From Clavelina lepadiformis (Eukaryota; Chordata; Ascidiacea; Aplousobranchia; Clavelinidae): DNA of 64,000 nt. The stretch lies in NCBI RefSeq assembly GCF_947623445.1, contig NC_135241.1, positions 2,482,501 through 2,546,500 on the forward strand, given 5' to 3'. This document shows, piece by piece, positions 10,921 through 24,100 of the stretch; the first letter of the stretch is position 1; each line of letters starts with the position of its first letter. The notes beneath the pieces were generated by a model. It worked only from the letters and a program-made list of their open reading frames with translations, ran no database searches and was not told the DNA's origin. The translations under genes were made by a program, and so were the position numbers.

Positions 10921-13900
10921 ATGGCTGCAGAAACTGCAACTGGAACTCCTGATATTCCGAATAACCAGAAGGAATTGGAGATACAAAATTCCAAGGCTTA
11001 CATGCTACAAACTAGCACAAAGTCCAACACAAACTTGTAAGATATCTTACATTAGTTTTTGTTTTTGATATGGTTCTAGTAGCGTATTTTTTAAGCTGAC
11101 AGTTGATTGTGATGTTAAGAGGTTTCTTAATTAAGATAATTATTTGACACAAGTTATTTGACTCCATTCCACTTTTACTATCATCTATTTACAAGCCAAC
11201 CTTAGAACCTATTTATTATACAGAAGATTTTTTTTTGTAACCAAATGCACAGTATTAATTCAAGTCAAAAAAGTACACTACCGGTATTAGAGAGTTATAG
11301 TTGCACAGAAAAATCTTAGTTGGCAATCAGCACTTAACTGACTATGAGAACTGCCCTCACTTGCAGGTTTATTTGCTTTAGCCTGATTACCAACCATATC
11401 ACTGGAAAGAGTTCAATCACATGTAAGTGAGATAAAGAGACTATAGATAAGTTACAGGGACTATAAGCTGGGCCAAAATAGCAGTTCAGCATTTGAAAAT
11501 TACACCACAAGCATGTCACTAATAACAATAGTTATGATAATGATTAATCTGCACAAGTATATGCAGATTATTTATCATATTTTATTAAAAATTTGTGCTA
11601 GTTTATGAAAATTACACATACTTTCTACTAAAACATTTTAGTTGAAACAGAATGGTTTTATTGTACGTATTCGTCAGAAATTTATTTTTAACTATACTGT
11701 AATACTGATAGTGAGAGAAAGTTGATAAAAGCCCTAAGATGATTTTATCGATGCATATTTTCTTAACTTTTCAAATGAATTCAGTTAATTAAAACTAAGA
11801 TTGCAATTGCTAACGTTAAGGTTGCAATGTGTGATAGATTCTGTTCAACTTTAGATAAGGTGCAAATGTTATTGTCAGACATTTTTAGCATTGCTAATAT
11901 TTTATAGGTATGACCATCTCTCTCGTGTTCTGACAAAAGTCTTGGATGAGCGGCCCGAAAATGTTGTTGATGTATTTGAAGATATAAGCAAAACTGTTAA
12001 ACGCGAAAAGTTTGTTTCGAATGTTGATACCATTCGAGATGAATTCGAGCCCAGCACTGAGTTTGAGCTCGCCATGGTGCAGAAGCAACTTTTTGAAAGC
12101 ACTGGTGACAATGATATAGAAATTGTAAGAGAAATATTTCATAAGTTTAGGAAATAAGTTGTATACAGTATTACACATTCTTCATAATCATTTCCTTTTC
12201 TATCCTACTCCTTGTTTAGGAGGCAGAAGAGGAAGTTGAGACTCCTCTCCCCAATGTGATGGATCTTTCATTTTATTTTGAACAAGCTGGTGTCGGACTT
12301 GGAAAGGAGGAGATGTACAGAATTTTCCTCGCTTTGAAACAACTCGTTGATACTTACCCCCTGCAGACCGTCCGATTCTGGGGTGAGCGGATAATCTATG
12401 TGTTAAATTTTTTGCTGTTTTTTTCCATGACTACTACAACATAATCGCTAACTGATATTCACTTCCATGGTTCAGGAAAAGTTCTCGGAACAGATGCCAA
12501 CTATGTTGTCGCTGAAGTCCAATACAGGGAAGGAGAGGAAGAAGAAGAAGAGGAGGAGGAAGAAAAGGTGAAATACATTTTTGTTGTCACATCAGTGCAA
12601 CACTAAACATAATATGATGTCACAGGAGGAAGAGAAAGAAGAAGAGAAGGAAGAGGATGAAGAAGGGGAGGGAGCAGAGGAGGATGACACACCCAAACCT
12701 GACTACAAACCACCTGTTGTCATCCCCAAGGAAGAAAACCGATCCGGATCGAATAAATTTGTCTATTTCGTTTGCAATGAACCAGGTTAGCCTTGTCTTG
12801 CTTCACTTTATCCTGCATATTTTCTTTGCTAACTGCAAATTATTCTGATAGTGGTCAAGTAAATCTGTAAACGTGAGTAACCACACACTGCAAACATTCA
12901 CATATTTATTTCAAACATAAATGTTTGAAAATTTGATGCTTTTATTGAAATAACAAATCCGCAACTAAAGTTAAACTTTGTTTAAATTGCATTCTAAATT
13001 GTCAGAATTGCATGTAAACACTTTCAAGTAGTTCATACACGGTGGGCTGATTCAGTCATTTTCATGACCAGGTCGGCCATGGACTAAGCTACCTCAAGTC
13101 ACACCAGCGCAGATCTCAATGAGTAGGAAAGTTAAGAAACTCTTCACTGGACAGCTCGAAGCACCTGTGGTTGCTTATCCACCATTCCCAGGAAATGAAG
13201 CCAATTATTTGAGAGCACAGATTGCCAGAATCAGTGCAGGATCACAAGTAATCGCTTGCGGGGAACATTAATTTATTTGTTTATACATAACCTCAGTTTA
13301 TATTTTGCTTATTTTATCTACATATCAGTTTGTGCAGTATTTAATATTTTATTTGTAAAAAACTTCATGTTAAACTTAACCTTTTTTTAAAATGAAGTAC
13401 ATTATTTTGTTTCTCGAAAAACAATGTAAATTTGATAGAAAAATGTCTGAACTGGTCCATTTCATCACATTTTTTCACCTCACTCCGTTAGATCAGTCCT
13501 CTCGGATACTACCAGTTCGATGAGGAGGAAGAAGAGCAAGAAGAGGAGGGTGACGGTCGCACCGACTTTGTTGAAAACCCAGATTTTGAGGGAGTTGCCC
13601 TGCGGGACTTGATTGACCCTTCCATGTCAAACTGGGTACATCATGTACAACACATTCTGCCCCAAGGCAGGTGTGCCTGGTTCAACCCAGTGCAGAAGAA
13701 TGAGGTTGGTTGTAAATTTAAGCAATGAGGCACCCGCAGTTGATGTACAGTCTGTGGAAGTTTTCCCCATAATTTAGGTTTTGTATAAATCTTGGGCAGT
13801 TTTTGTACATGTACCTTTAACTAAAATTTAAGAAGCTAAAAACTCATCGTAAAAAATATCATAAAAATTTAACTGAAACAAGTGAAACTGTTAAACGTAA

Positions 13901-15131
13901 ACTTAAACATTATTTGTGGCTATACTAGTAGTACTATACTTTCAAACTTTGTTAAACGGACCTTTTGTTAAAATTTTGGGATATTCCCAAGGTGCCAACA
14001 CTATTGGATTTTGCAGTAGTGGTTACTCTTTCAGATCTAATATACATTTAAAAGGCACAAAATTAGCAATAGTTGTAAAAACTTGGCGAAGATTCCTCAT
14101 CGTTTAAGCCCTGGTTATCGAGCTTGTTGTTGTACAAGTTCCATTTGACGCACATTGATACTGATTTCAATGTCATCCACTTCGCTTGCGTCATCATCTA
14201 CATCATTTTGCTTAAACATTACAATCCACAATGTTGCTCATGATCTCAATGCTTTGCACTAATCTGAGATCACAGGCTTTTTGTGTGTTTGTTTTGGTCA
14301 TGGAAATATCTTCCTAATCCCCAGGATGATTTCGAAGAAGAAGACGAAGAGGAAGAGAGAGAAGAACCCGATGAGCCAGAACCAGAAGTCGGTCCTCCAC
14401 TTTTAACTCCACTCTCGGAAGATGCCGAGATTGATAATATGCCTCCGTGGAATGCTAGACTGACTTCCCACCTTGTTCCTCAATACGCAATTGCAGTTTT
14501 AAAGTCCAATTTATGGCCTGGAGCTGCTGCTTTCTCCAATGGGAAGTTAGTCTCTTGAACTTATTTTGTTAGTTGGTGCATGAGCTTTTAGAGTAGCATA
14601 TGCGAGATAGGTACTAGAATGAGGAGGTCTAAATGTTGACTTAAAAACTAATATGGCTCTGGTTTTAACTACCAATGGACAAGAATCAAGTACACCTCAA
14701 GCAATATAAATGATTTTATGCAATCTGTATTGAATATTTATCTTCACGCTCAAGTGGACGTTGACTTAAATTTTACTTGAGCTGTTGTTCAGTATTTTCT
14801 ATCAGCGTAAAATTTTTAACAAATTAAACCTTAGTTTGCTTGCTTACAGTAAAGTCATTTTGCTATAACTTCATTTGTTTAAAATCTTCACCATTTTCAC
14901 AGGAAATTTGAGAACATTTACATCGGTTACGGGCACAAATACAACTCGCAGAACTATAGCCCTGTTCCTCCTCCTCCGATGCAGACTGAGTATCAGAGTG
15001 GAGCCGAGATCACGGAAGCGGAAGACCCGAGCGTTGAAGAGGAAGCGGCACTCAAGGCAGCTCAGGAGGAGGCGATGGCAGCAGCGGAAGAGATGGAGGA
15101 AATGGAAGATGAGGAGGAAGAGGATGATTAA
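10921..15131 (+). CDS. RSPH4A: Radial spoke head protein (RSP4/6 type)
   Basis: RSP4/6 proteins build the head of the axonemal radial spoke, which passes signals from the central pair to dynein in motile cilia and sperm flagella. Nine exons: 10921-11036, 11908-12124, 12220-12382, 12476-12567, 12626-12785, 13072-13247, 13492-13704, 14325-14545, 14903-15131. All sites are GT-AG, phases agree, and the product has 528 residues. Family landmarks are [10 protein letters not shown] across the exon 1-2 junction, [19 protein letters not shown] across exons 3-4, [27 protein letters not shown] and [19 protein letters not shown]. Runs of Glu and Asp fill the ends of exons 4, 5, 7, 8 and 9. Vertebrates have RSPH4A and RSPH6A; this is probably the single pre-duplication ortholog, so the symbol is approximate. 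Confidence 0.95.
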
Positions 15132-15142
15132 TTTTTTACTTC

Positions 15143-15148
15143 AATAAA
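15143..15148 (+). terminator. Poly(A) signal of the radial spoke gene
   Basis: AATAAA begins 12 bases after the stop codon, implying a very short 3' UTR. A second AATAAA, at about 15361-15366, could be used alternatively. Confidence 0.6.
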
Positions 15149-16512
15149 AGTTGAACTTTTTTTATGATTCGTCTCAAAATCTTGTATTTGGGATTAAACA
15201 GGAATTGAATTTACTAAGCTGGTAAAGGGAACTTTCCCTATTTATGTAAATTATCTGTGCTGGCTTTTCATTTTCTCATTCTGCAAATATATTTAGTGTT
15301 GGTTTCTTGTACTGTGTGTGATAACATTGCTACTCGTTTTATTTTTGTAAAACAGATTCTTAATAAACTTGTCTCCATAAAATAATGTCTATTGATTTGG
15401 ATAAGCTGCGTTGGGAAAATATTCATTGCAGGGCTTGGAAAATTTTGCCGACTAATAAATAGTTCTTGAGAATTAAAGATTTTGTCAGTAACCGAAAACG
15501 TACATTAAACGAAAAGAATTTGAAGCAAAATTTTTGAATAATCCATTGACTTGTGGAAATTTCCTGCTCTGTCAATCATTTTACTGTTTGAATGCTTTGT
15601 TTTTCTGATAAGCTTTGTGGTCTCGCATGAGATAAGTTCGTAATACAATGCAATCCTTTTCATCACATTTCTTAATAATAAATACCAGTTTTGCTTGCGC
15701 TTAACAACATGACAATTAGCAACTATGGCAGCTAACCAATGCCATCCAGCTAAGGGCTAAAAAAATTTCCCAGCCCTAGTTCATTGTTATCTGTAGCTTT
15801 TAAAACAAATAAACATCTTCATTCCAATTATGGTTATAAAATTTTTACACAGCAATTTAGAAATTGTCTGAAGATTACTGAACGTCTTCAGAACATTTAC
15901 TTAAAATTAGGCTTATTTCTTGACAGTAACGCATTGCTTTCACTTAAAATTTCACTATTCTATGTTTTGCATGGTCGGTAATGTTCATAGTGGAATGTCA
16001 TTTTCAGAGTTATTTGACTGGTTTTTTAGAGCGTGTTCGCAGAAAACCGTACAATCATAGACATTGGCTCAACTCACACACTGAGGTTGAGCGAGTTCAT
16101 CCTTTTATTATACTGTAATTCGTGAATACTTTTGTTGAACAACAAAAATATAATCATAATTAAAAGTTAACCCTAGAGTAACATCATAGATCCAAATAAT
16201 TGTCTGGCAACTAAATCAGATCTTTAAATGAGTCAACAACCAGATAAAATCGTCAGTTTATTAACTGGAGACAATGTACAAATACTTCAATGAACAAGAG
16301 TGCAACTAAATATAGTTGACATACTCTGGTGGAGAGCTAACACATACAAAGTCTAAAAATCAGCTACATCACTAACATGCAATCTTAACCCAGAAAGCGT
16401 TTATCCACAGTTTAGCAATGACAAACATGTAAAAACCAGGCTAAGTGAGCAATATTACATCATAGTTTATCATTACAAGCTGCATTGGGGCAGTTGGGGA
16501 TTGTTAAAGGCT
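15149..16512. other. Convergent spacer, radial spoke gene to EIF4A3
   Basis: These genes end towards each other. On the minus strand an AATAAA at 16262-16257 lies about 250 bases past the EIF4A3 stop and is its best poly(A) signal. The rest is AT-rich, with no recognised gene or repeat. Confidence 0.5.
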
Positions 16513-19500
16513 TCAAATCAACTCCGCAACTAAAAAGAATTGAAAACATTATTTGTTAGGAGGAACATTATATTTTTAGCTTGCACGCAGTTGGCGTTAA
16601 CTAAAGTGTGAGTACGATTTAATCTCATTATAACGTTGTTTTTGATTATGGAAGTCAAGAATATTTCATACCGTTCATAGGCATTTCATCAATCTGTGTA
16701 GAGTAGTACTGTTCAATATCCCGCAAGATACGAATGTCATCATTCTTGACAAAATTTATCGCAACACCCTTGCGTCCGTAACGACCAGATCTAGAAAAAG
16801 AAGCAGAATTTCAAGTAACTTCATCAGCTTGCAATTTGAAGAGTATACAGTGTTTGCACGGAATTGCATAGATAACACAAAAAGTCAAATATTCATGTAA
16901 CAGTTGCTGTAGAAGTTTGCAATCAAAAGTGACCTTCCAATCCTGTGAATGTACAATTCTCTGTTGTTCGGCAAATCGTAGTTAATAATGAGAGACACTT
17001 GCGGGACGTCAAGACCACGCGCCCAAACATCAGTCGAAATCAGCACGCGACTACCAAATTGAAAGAGTCAACCACGTCAATTTTCATCTCAAATAATATA
17101 AACGATAATTGTAAAACTGAGCAATATGAACTTATAGAATAAGTAAGAATTCAGGATACTACCTTGCGCCAGATCTAAATTCTTTCATAATCTCTGATCT
17201 TTCCTTCTGAGGCATATCACCATGCATGGACGATACAGTGAAGTTGGCTTCACGCATCTTCTCTGTAAGCCAGTCAACCTAAACAGAAGGTTTCCAATTG
17301 CAAGCAAACACAACACATATTGAGTGAAAACTACCTTTCGAAAGAAATCCTTACAATAAAAAATGAAGTATATACTAAAAATTGTTTTAAAGTTTTTAAA
17401 TTAAAAATGACCTAACTGGAAATATTAAAGAAATCTAAGCAAAAAAATTTCAAAGTTGTCAAAATACTGCCACTTTCACCTTTCTTTTTGTGTTGCAAAA
17501 AATCACAGCCTGAGTGATTGTCAGAGTATCATAGAGATCACATAATGTGTCAAACTTCCACTCTTCCTTCTCAATGGCGACAAAAAATTGCTTAATTCCT
17601 TCCAGCGTCAACTCATCACTGTATAAGAAGACATTAACAAAAAAAATGATTTCGTGAAAGAACAAATTTTAGCTTATAAAACACTAGAGCATAAGACATA
17701 CCGCTTTACGAGAATTCTGATTGGATCTGTCATGAACTTGTTGGTCATTTCCAAGATCTCATGAGGCAGGGTGGCACTAAGTAACACCACCTGAAAAAAC
17801 AAAAACCAGAAATTTAAGAATAGTTCTTGGTAATAAAATGTTATCATATTTGTGCAATTCTTTTGACATACTTGAATGGCTGGTGGCAAGTATCTATAGA
17901 CATCATATATCTGTTCCTTGAAGCCCTTGTTCAACATTTCATCAGATTCGTCAAGAATCAGCATCTTAATCGATCTTGTACGAAGACTGCGACGACGAAT
18001 CATGTCTGTGTCGAACACATTGCAATGTTGTGGAATGAAAGCATAAAAACATATCAAACACAGTGCAGTGACGTACCAAACACACGCCCAGGTGTGCCAG
18101 AAACAATGTGCTGTCCGTAGTCAAGTTTTCTGATATCTTCACCAATGTTAGTACCACCGATGCAAGCGTGGCATTGGACTGACATGTAATCACCGAGAGC
18201 TAAAATAACCTGTAGAAAAGTGAAACCTGAGGTAAAACTGAACCAGAAAAGGTTGCATTAGTGAGCAGTTGATTTTATGCAGATTTTGATCGTCAATTGT
18301 AGACCTAGAGTACACATGTCTAATTCAGAAGTACAGATATCCTTCAAGTGATTTCCAAAATGAGCATGCTTGTGTTCAACTTTTGCAGACAAGATTAAAA
18401 TCAACATTGCAAAGTTTCACGTGCATGATCAGAGATATATACACGGAAAATAACAAAGTATGTGAAGTTGGAAAAAACATAAAACTATGATAATAAAAAA
18501 CAGACTTATTGGCATTTACCTTCTGAATTTGTTGAGCCAACTCACGTGTCGGGGAAAGAATAAGAGCTTGCGTGTCACGAAGTTGAGTGTCAATCATTTG
18601 CAGGGTTGAGATTGAGAATGTGGCAGTCTTACCGGTACCAGACTGGGCTCTGAAACGTTACTGCATTACTATATTTCTTATGTTTTTTACAAAAATTATT
18701 ATACAATCATAATAAATTTTTATACGTACTGTGCAATTACATCTTTTCCTTTCATAATTTGCTTGATAGCTCTCTGCTGGATAGCAGAAGGCTTTTCGAA
18801 ACCTGAAAATATGATGAATTTATGAGAAAAAAATAACAATTTTAAACTTTGTAGTCATAATAACAATCATGACTACAACAAGGATTATTTTAGAGATCAC
18901 ACACTTTAAGTTTATGTTTAGGTGACAAACATTTCAAGCTTGCAGTTTCCATGCTTTTCGCTATGGCTTATGAGTTATGACGCAAGCTATTCAAACGCAC
19001 AATGCTCCATATTTAAGCAAACGTACGAAGTGATTACATCCAACCTGTATGTGATTGAGTTTGGGGGATGGTATAGTATAACAATCTTTATCCTCGGACT
19101 AAAGAAAGTCTTTGCACGACTTAAACCCGGTGATGATTCTTCATCGCTCGAGCTATCCATCGGTTACAAAGCTAGTCTTTGTGCAAATCCTGATTGTCAC
19201 ACATTTCTATTTATTTTATTTTGACTTTTTTATATTGTGTTGCCCGGATTTAGAACTGTCCACTAGGTCCACGAAGCAGAGGAAAGTTTCGTTATTGCCT
19301 TGCCAAAGGGCATTACAGTAATAGTGCCATTGGGTATCCAACACGGAACGTGAGCTGTATTATTGCAAGGCCAGTGTTTAAACCGAGCTACGACTATGCT
19401 ACCGAGCCAAGAACATATTCTATGCTGAGAGCTGTTCAAGCCACATCGGCGCTGAAGCCTCAGCCGATGTTGACTATTGCGCAGCCAAAGTGAAAAGTGT

Positions 19501-21176
19501 GGCAACTGCAAGCTCAAGAGTCATCAACATTCACACTGATTTACATTAAATAAAGAAAAGCAGGTAGTTTGAATGCCAATTTATAATAAATAAACAAAAA
19601 ATTGAGGTTCAGTGCATGCCATTAAGCTAAAATTTGAGTTTTTTGAACGCAAAAAGTATTGTATTTTTCTGGTGAAAAATTTCAAAAATTTTCATTTCAT
19701 AGATCTTAATGTTTTTGGTGTAAATCTTCCTGTGCTTAATTGCAAGCTTTCTATATAGCCTAATAGGCAGTGGTGGGATTGAAATATTTTAACATCCGGT
19801 TATCTCACTAGCAGCATTCCATGTTCACCCGAGGCCAATATATATAGGCCAAAGATTGATCTTTGGGTTGCCACAAATGAGAGTCTAACAATTAAAATTA
19901 TTCATCATAATTATTTTCTTAAGTTTAAGAACATGTCTAAAAATGGTTGATGCATCATTATATTGTTAACAGTGAGCAGTTGTACTACTGTGATTATGTT
20001 TAATGATCGTGCAACATGAAGATAATCTATTGCTATTCAGACAAAGAAAAATAATAACAAATACACTTTACCTAAAACTTTTACGAACATTCATGATCTT
20101 TCAATTTACAAATTTCCAGATAGATAATACAGTAGAACTCTCATATAACGGACAAGTAGGGACCAGTGATATTCATCCGTTATATACGAAATTTAAACTC
20201 GGCACACCGTGCAGGCTCGCTAGTGCATTGTTCGTACAGTACACGCATAACTTGTACGTCACAAGTGAAAGATAAAATTGAGTGTGAAGAATAACGCAGG
20301 CGTTCTTCTGTGACAATGACAATTGTACTGTCAACAATAGATTTCTTTACAATGAGGAATGGATCCATTTATATGAGGTTATATGCGAGTTCTACTGTAT
20401 TGACATTTGACACTGCACAAAGCGTTGTAAACACGCGTGGGCATACAATGCTCGAAGTGAAGATTAGGCCTATACATACACTTGTTAACAACCGGTTGGC
20501 GGAGATCAGTAAAATCCCAAGAACCGACTTCATCCCACCACTGGTAATAGATATCGCAAGTAAACTATGTACCAGTCGTATCCGAGCTATTTTGTTCCAA
20601 AACCAATAAAAAAATTGGTCAATCATGTTTAACTAAAATTCTAGCTTTTTCTACGCCATGTAGTATGCAAAAAATGCAGTCTGGAACTCCATGGGCCAGT
20701 CTGCACAGTATGGCAGTTTTTCCCAAAATCTCGGCGAAATCTACGCAATTAATCAAAATTCCGCTATACAAGGAAGCGCCGCGAATTGTGGCCCAAATAT
20801 GTCTCTCGTTTGTGGTAGGCAAGGTGTGGCCTTATGCAGTGTACGGAAAAGCATGCTATGATACAGATTCAAACCTTAATAAAAACAGGTTTTACTCAAC
20901 ATACAAGAACAAAATTTATATCATTACATGCAGAATTATATCCTGCATATAACAAGTATGGGTATGCACAGTAAGCACATGCAAGTTATCGAAAGTATCA
21001 GACAATTAATACAAACCATATGCATATATTCCTCTCAAAAGGTCCTCTCTTAAACCCATAGAATCAAATGTTGGAGTTACGTCCACTTCTTCGGAAGTTT
21101 CAAACTGAACTTTTGACAAGTCGTTCTCACCCATTGCATTTTTCCTAACGGTACCTCCAGAAGTTCTTACAGCCAT
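16513..21176 (-). CDS. EIF4A3: Eukaryotic initiation factor 4A-III (DEAD-box helicase)
   Basis: EIF4A3 is the ATP-dependent RNA clamp of the exon junction complex, acting in splicing-linked mRNA export and decay. Eleven exons: 21176-21017, 18802-18730, 18649-18520, 18209-18077, 18005-17872, 17790-17702, 17618-17480, 17278-17163, 17050-16934, 16790-16672, 16529-16513. The product is 408 residues (human 411). Motifs: [17 protein letters not shown] (79-86), PTREL (111-115), TPGRV, SAT (215-217), ARGLD (335-339) and HRIGRSGRYG (360-369). [20 protein letters not shown] and the C-terminus VAELI identify 4A-III rather than 4A-I/II. The Walker B box reads DESD (184-187), not DEAD. Intron 1 is 2.2 kb and full of transposon relics, while the other introns are short. 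Confidence 0.96.
19255..19415 (-). mobile_element. tRNA-derived SINE relic in EIF4A3 intron 1
   Basis: Read on the minus strand, ggctcggtagcatagtcgta resembles a tRNA head with a box A (about 19401-19391). Then come ctggccttgcaa and a degenerate box B, gttggatacc (19342-19333), followed by caatggcac. The order and roughly 50-base spacing fit a pol III promoter. The 3' limit is not clear and no target duplication was found. It is a decayed non-autonomous copy; the family is not named. Confidence 0.5.
19768..20543. mobile_element. Non-autonomous hAT element, interrupted by a MITE
   Basis: The ends are cagtggtgggat and its reverse complement, and a ccggtt block recurs inside both ends. Flanks read ctaatagg and gtaataga, an 8-base duplication with six matches. 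No transposase frame remains. A separate element occupies 20130-20397, so the original was about 500 bases long. CAGTGG-type ends with 8-base duplications are typical of hAT elements. Confidence 0.65.
20130..20397. mobile_element. Tigger/pogo-like MITE nested in hAT element
   Basis: Inverted ends cagtagaactctcatataac and its counterpart (one mismatch, cagtagaactcgcatataac) enclose 268 bases with TA on each side (20128-20129, 20398-20399). CAGT-starting ends with a TA duplication fit the Tc1/mariner superfamily, Tigger/pogo branch. There is no transposase. The insertion is younger than the hAT copy around it. Confidence 0.75.
20801..20835 (+). repeat. Dispersed repeat fragment, copy 2
   Basis: This matches 1811-1845 at about 31 of 35 bases. 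It lies in EIF4A3 intron 1, after the hAT element. The surrounding open frame (20665-20952) is not otherwise recognised. Confidence 0.45.
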
Positions 21177-24100
21177 GGCTATTTTTGTGCCGGAAACTAA
21201 AAAACTATTGAAAGCCTGAAACAGTTAATATCCCAATTTTAATTACGTCAGCAATTCATATTCATTAATAACGTGCACAATTTATTGTCAAACACATCAC
21301 CAAAATACAAACAACTGACAAAAAGTCTTCCTTCTGTAATCTGAACGTTTATGCGTCGACACTCGACCGACGTGAATCTCATTCGATGAAGTTTTGCGCA
21401 AGGCTAAGGAAGAACGCCTGCGTTACAAAGTGAAATAAAAGTTCATGCACAGCTTACTGTTTATCAAGTCACGTATTCCATAAAGTATAGAGAACTTTAA
21501 GGTTATCTTAACTATTACAAAAATAAGGTGCTTTGTAAATTTTTTTAGTAAAGCTTTAACCTCATTTAACCTGGGTGCAAGGGTAACATAGAACTTTGGT
21601 TAAAATCGTATGTAACGTAGGTTGTCCATAGATTTCTGAGGTATTGTCTTTCGTCTCGTACCATGTAAGCTCTCTGATTCTCTTTTACATAGTCACCATC
21701 TAATATTGGTCGCACCAACAAACATCACTGAAGGAGGATACAACATGAGGAGTCATTGCTGAGTTTAAATCGTACAAAGTCTTTCCTCAATCCAACGATA
21801 AATCATATGATACCATGTTACATTCTCATCTCACCAAATTAGGCCATACAATCCGTTTCAAGCATGAGCAGGAAAGTTGGTAGAACGCATAACCAGAGTA
21901 AATTTGGCTCATAGGTTATGCAGGGAGTTGAATCGCAGTGGAAAACGGTTTAACTCTGGTTCAGGTTTCATAAAATTTTATTTAACCGGTTCGGTTTTGC
22001 ATAAAGTGCACAAATTCTTTGGGCTCCGGGTTTAGGCTTAGCAAGCTTGCTAATGTAAAGTTCGCTCCGGATTCGAATGGCATTATCTAGTTAGCCTAAT
22101 TACTTTTTTAAATTATTTTAAACTTTTTAACTAGGTTACTGACCAAGTAGCAATTTGCTAGCTTAAGGAGTTTCATCAAGAGTGGGTATTTCTTAGCTTA
22201 ATTTGGTCTCCAACATTGTGAATAAAACATAGTATATAGGAAAGACGCTTTCCAATACTCTTGCATGAAGTTACTGGAATTTACTGAAAAAAGTGGTTAC
22301 AATTGAAAAAGGTTCGACTCCGGTTCGAGTTTTTGTCTTAAATGGTTCAGATTCGGTTAGAGTTCGGACAAATTTAATATATTGGGTTCTGGTTTCGACT
22401 CGGTTTTCTAAAAGTATCCACTCAAATTAGTTAACCTCTTTCTCGAACAACTGTATCAGGACGACGCACCCTGATAAAATAGCGTTGATTTAAAAAGGTA
22501 TTTCTTGATAAAAAAAAAGCTAACAGTTTATGACTTTTCTGAAATTTTACAGGTCACCCGACTTAGCAACTTTGAAAAATTTCGGTGTTGTATTTTGTGA
22601 GATATCAACATATTTATACCAAAATTCTGCTTACTACCTTCTGTGTTGACCTATAGTTTAAATTATTCGCTTATAAATTTTTGGGTTGGGGTGTCAAAAC
22701 TTATAATTGACGAGAGCTTTCACGAGAGAAGAGGTGGAAGTTTTCTATTCATCGCAGTTCATACAAAAGGCCATTTTCTTTCTCATGATTGACTATCGTA
22801 GGTCACCCCCTCGCATTGGTCTACTTTCTCGCTTTTCTGTATCAGATTTTATGCAGCGCTTAATTCGCATGAAATGCAAAAAAGCGGGAGCACTGCAAGT
22901 CCAAGGAATAAAGTAAAAACTAAGCTGGGTGTAAAACTTGGCGTATTTCACGAGGTGTGTTTTCGAAAACATTAGTATCATGCAACGAACCATAAGCCAA
23001 TAAGGAATTTTTCTTCTAACTGGTGAAAACCCGGTTGTTCTACGACGTGTAGATTTCTAGTAATTTGTGAACGTGGTAGAAATAGGGTAGGTTCAGGTTC
23101 GGTTCCAATTTGACATCCAGAAGTTATGTGTTTGCTTGGTTTCAATGTTGTTTTGTTAGATTTTGGATGTATTGTAGAACGTTAGAAGTGATTTACGCCG
23201 CTCTGGTTTTTTAACTGCCTTTAAATATAGCCTGTAGGCCTACTAAGTAGTCCGAAAAAACAAACATATCTAAGGCTGAGGTTAAAAGAAATACGGTAGC
23301 TAGGTTAAGTTTATAAACAATGCAGTTTTTTTATTCTTTCCTGACCCTTCTTCTTTCAAATTAAAAGAAAATACAATAGACCACCAAAGTGCAGATACCA
23401 TGTTATATTATAATATTTCGATATCTCCGGCATGAACAATGCGTCTACGTAAATGATAAACGCAGCTTACAAATACTTAAATAGACCTCTTTTATTAACA
23501 GTTTGAAGTATAGTATTATGTGACAATTCTGCCCTGTTTTATGCAAGAGCACAAAGTGGACTTTTCTCGTAAGAACGCAATGCACCCAGAAGAGCTACGC
23601 CCAACCCCCCTGGAATTTATCACTTCGCAAGTAGCTGGGTGAACAAAGGGTCACAAAAAGGCGATAAACGCCTCCCAACGCCATGGCATGTGCGTGGGAC
23701 TACGTTTCTTCACTTCAATCTGTCGCATGAACTTTTTCAAAAGTACTGACTACAACGATCTAAAGAAGTTGCTGTGACTTTGTTTCCCATATTGTGTGAG
23801 AATGACGGGACACGAAAATCTTCCTTTATAAAGGCAGAGGGACTACGCTTCATTGATAACCATTAAAATTTTGTGTAGTTTTGCATTAGCCTACTATAGT
23901 CAGTGGCGGTCAGTGAGTAACAAAGTAGTTTACTTAAGTTCTAATTAATAACGTACTTGAGTAGGTTTATTAAATGCTGAAGTAGAAAGTAGTCAGTGTT
24001 TTGTTTTAGTTTAGTTGTTGTTACTACCGGTACCTTTCTATGGGCATTAATTTACAATTTTGGTGAATAGTGTTGTAAGCCATTAGGTAGCGCTCTTGTA

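Noticed and set aside
19263-19517. 84-codon minus-strand frame in EIF4A3 intron 1
   Set aside because: It overlaps the tRNA-derived SINE and is explained by that repeat rather than by a gene.
22307-22320. ggttcgactccgg, a perfect pol III box B
   Set aside because: No box A lies at the right distance upstream and no cloverleaf can be drawn; the motif belongs to a stretch of recurring ggttcgg phrases.
23901-24010. CAGTGGCGG start with agtagtttacttaagt-like sequence, resembling a transposon end
   Set aside because: No inverted partner or target duplication was found, so an element cannot be delimited.
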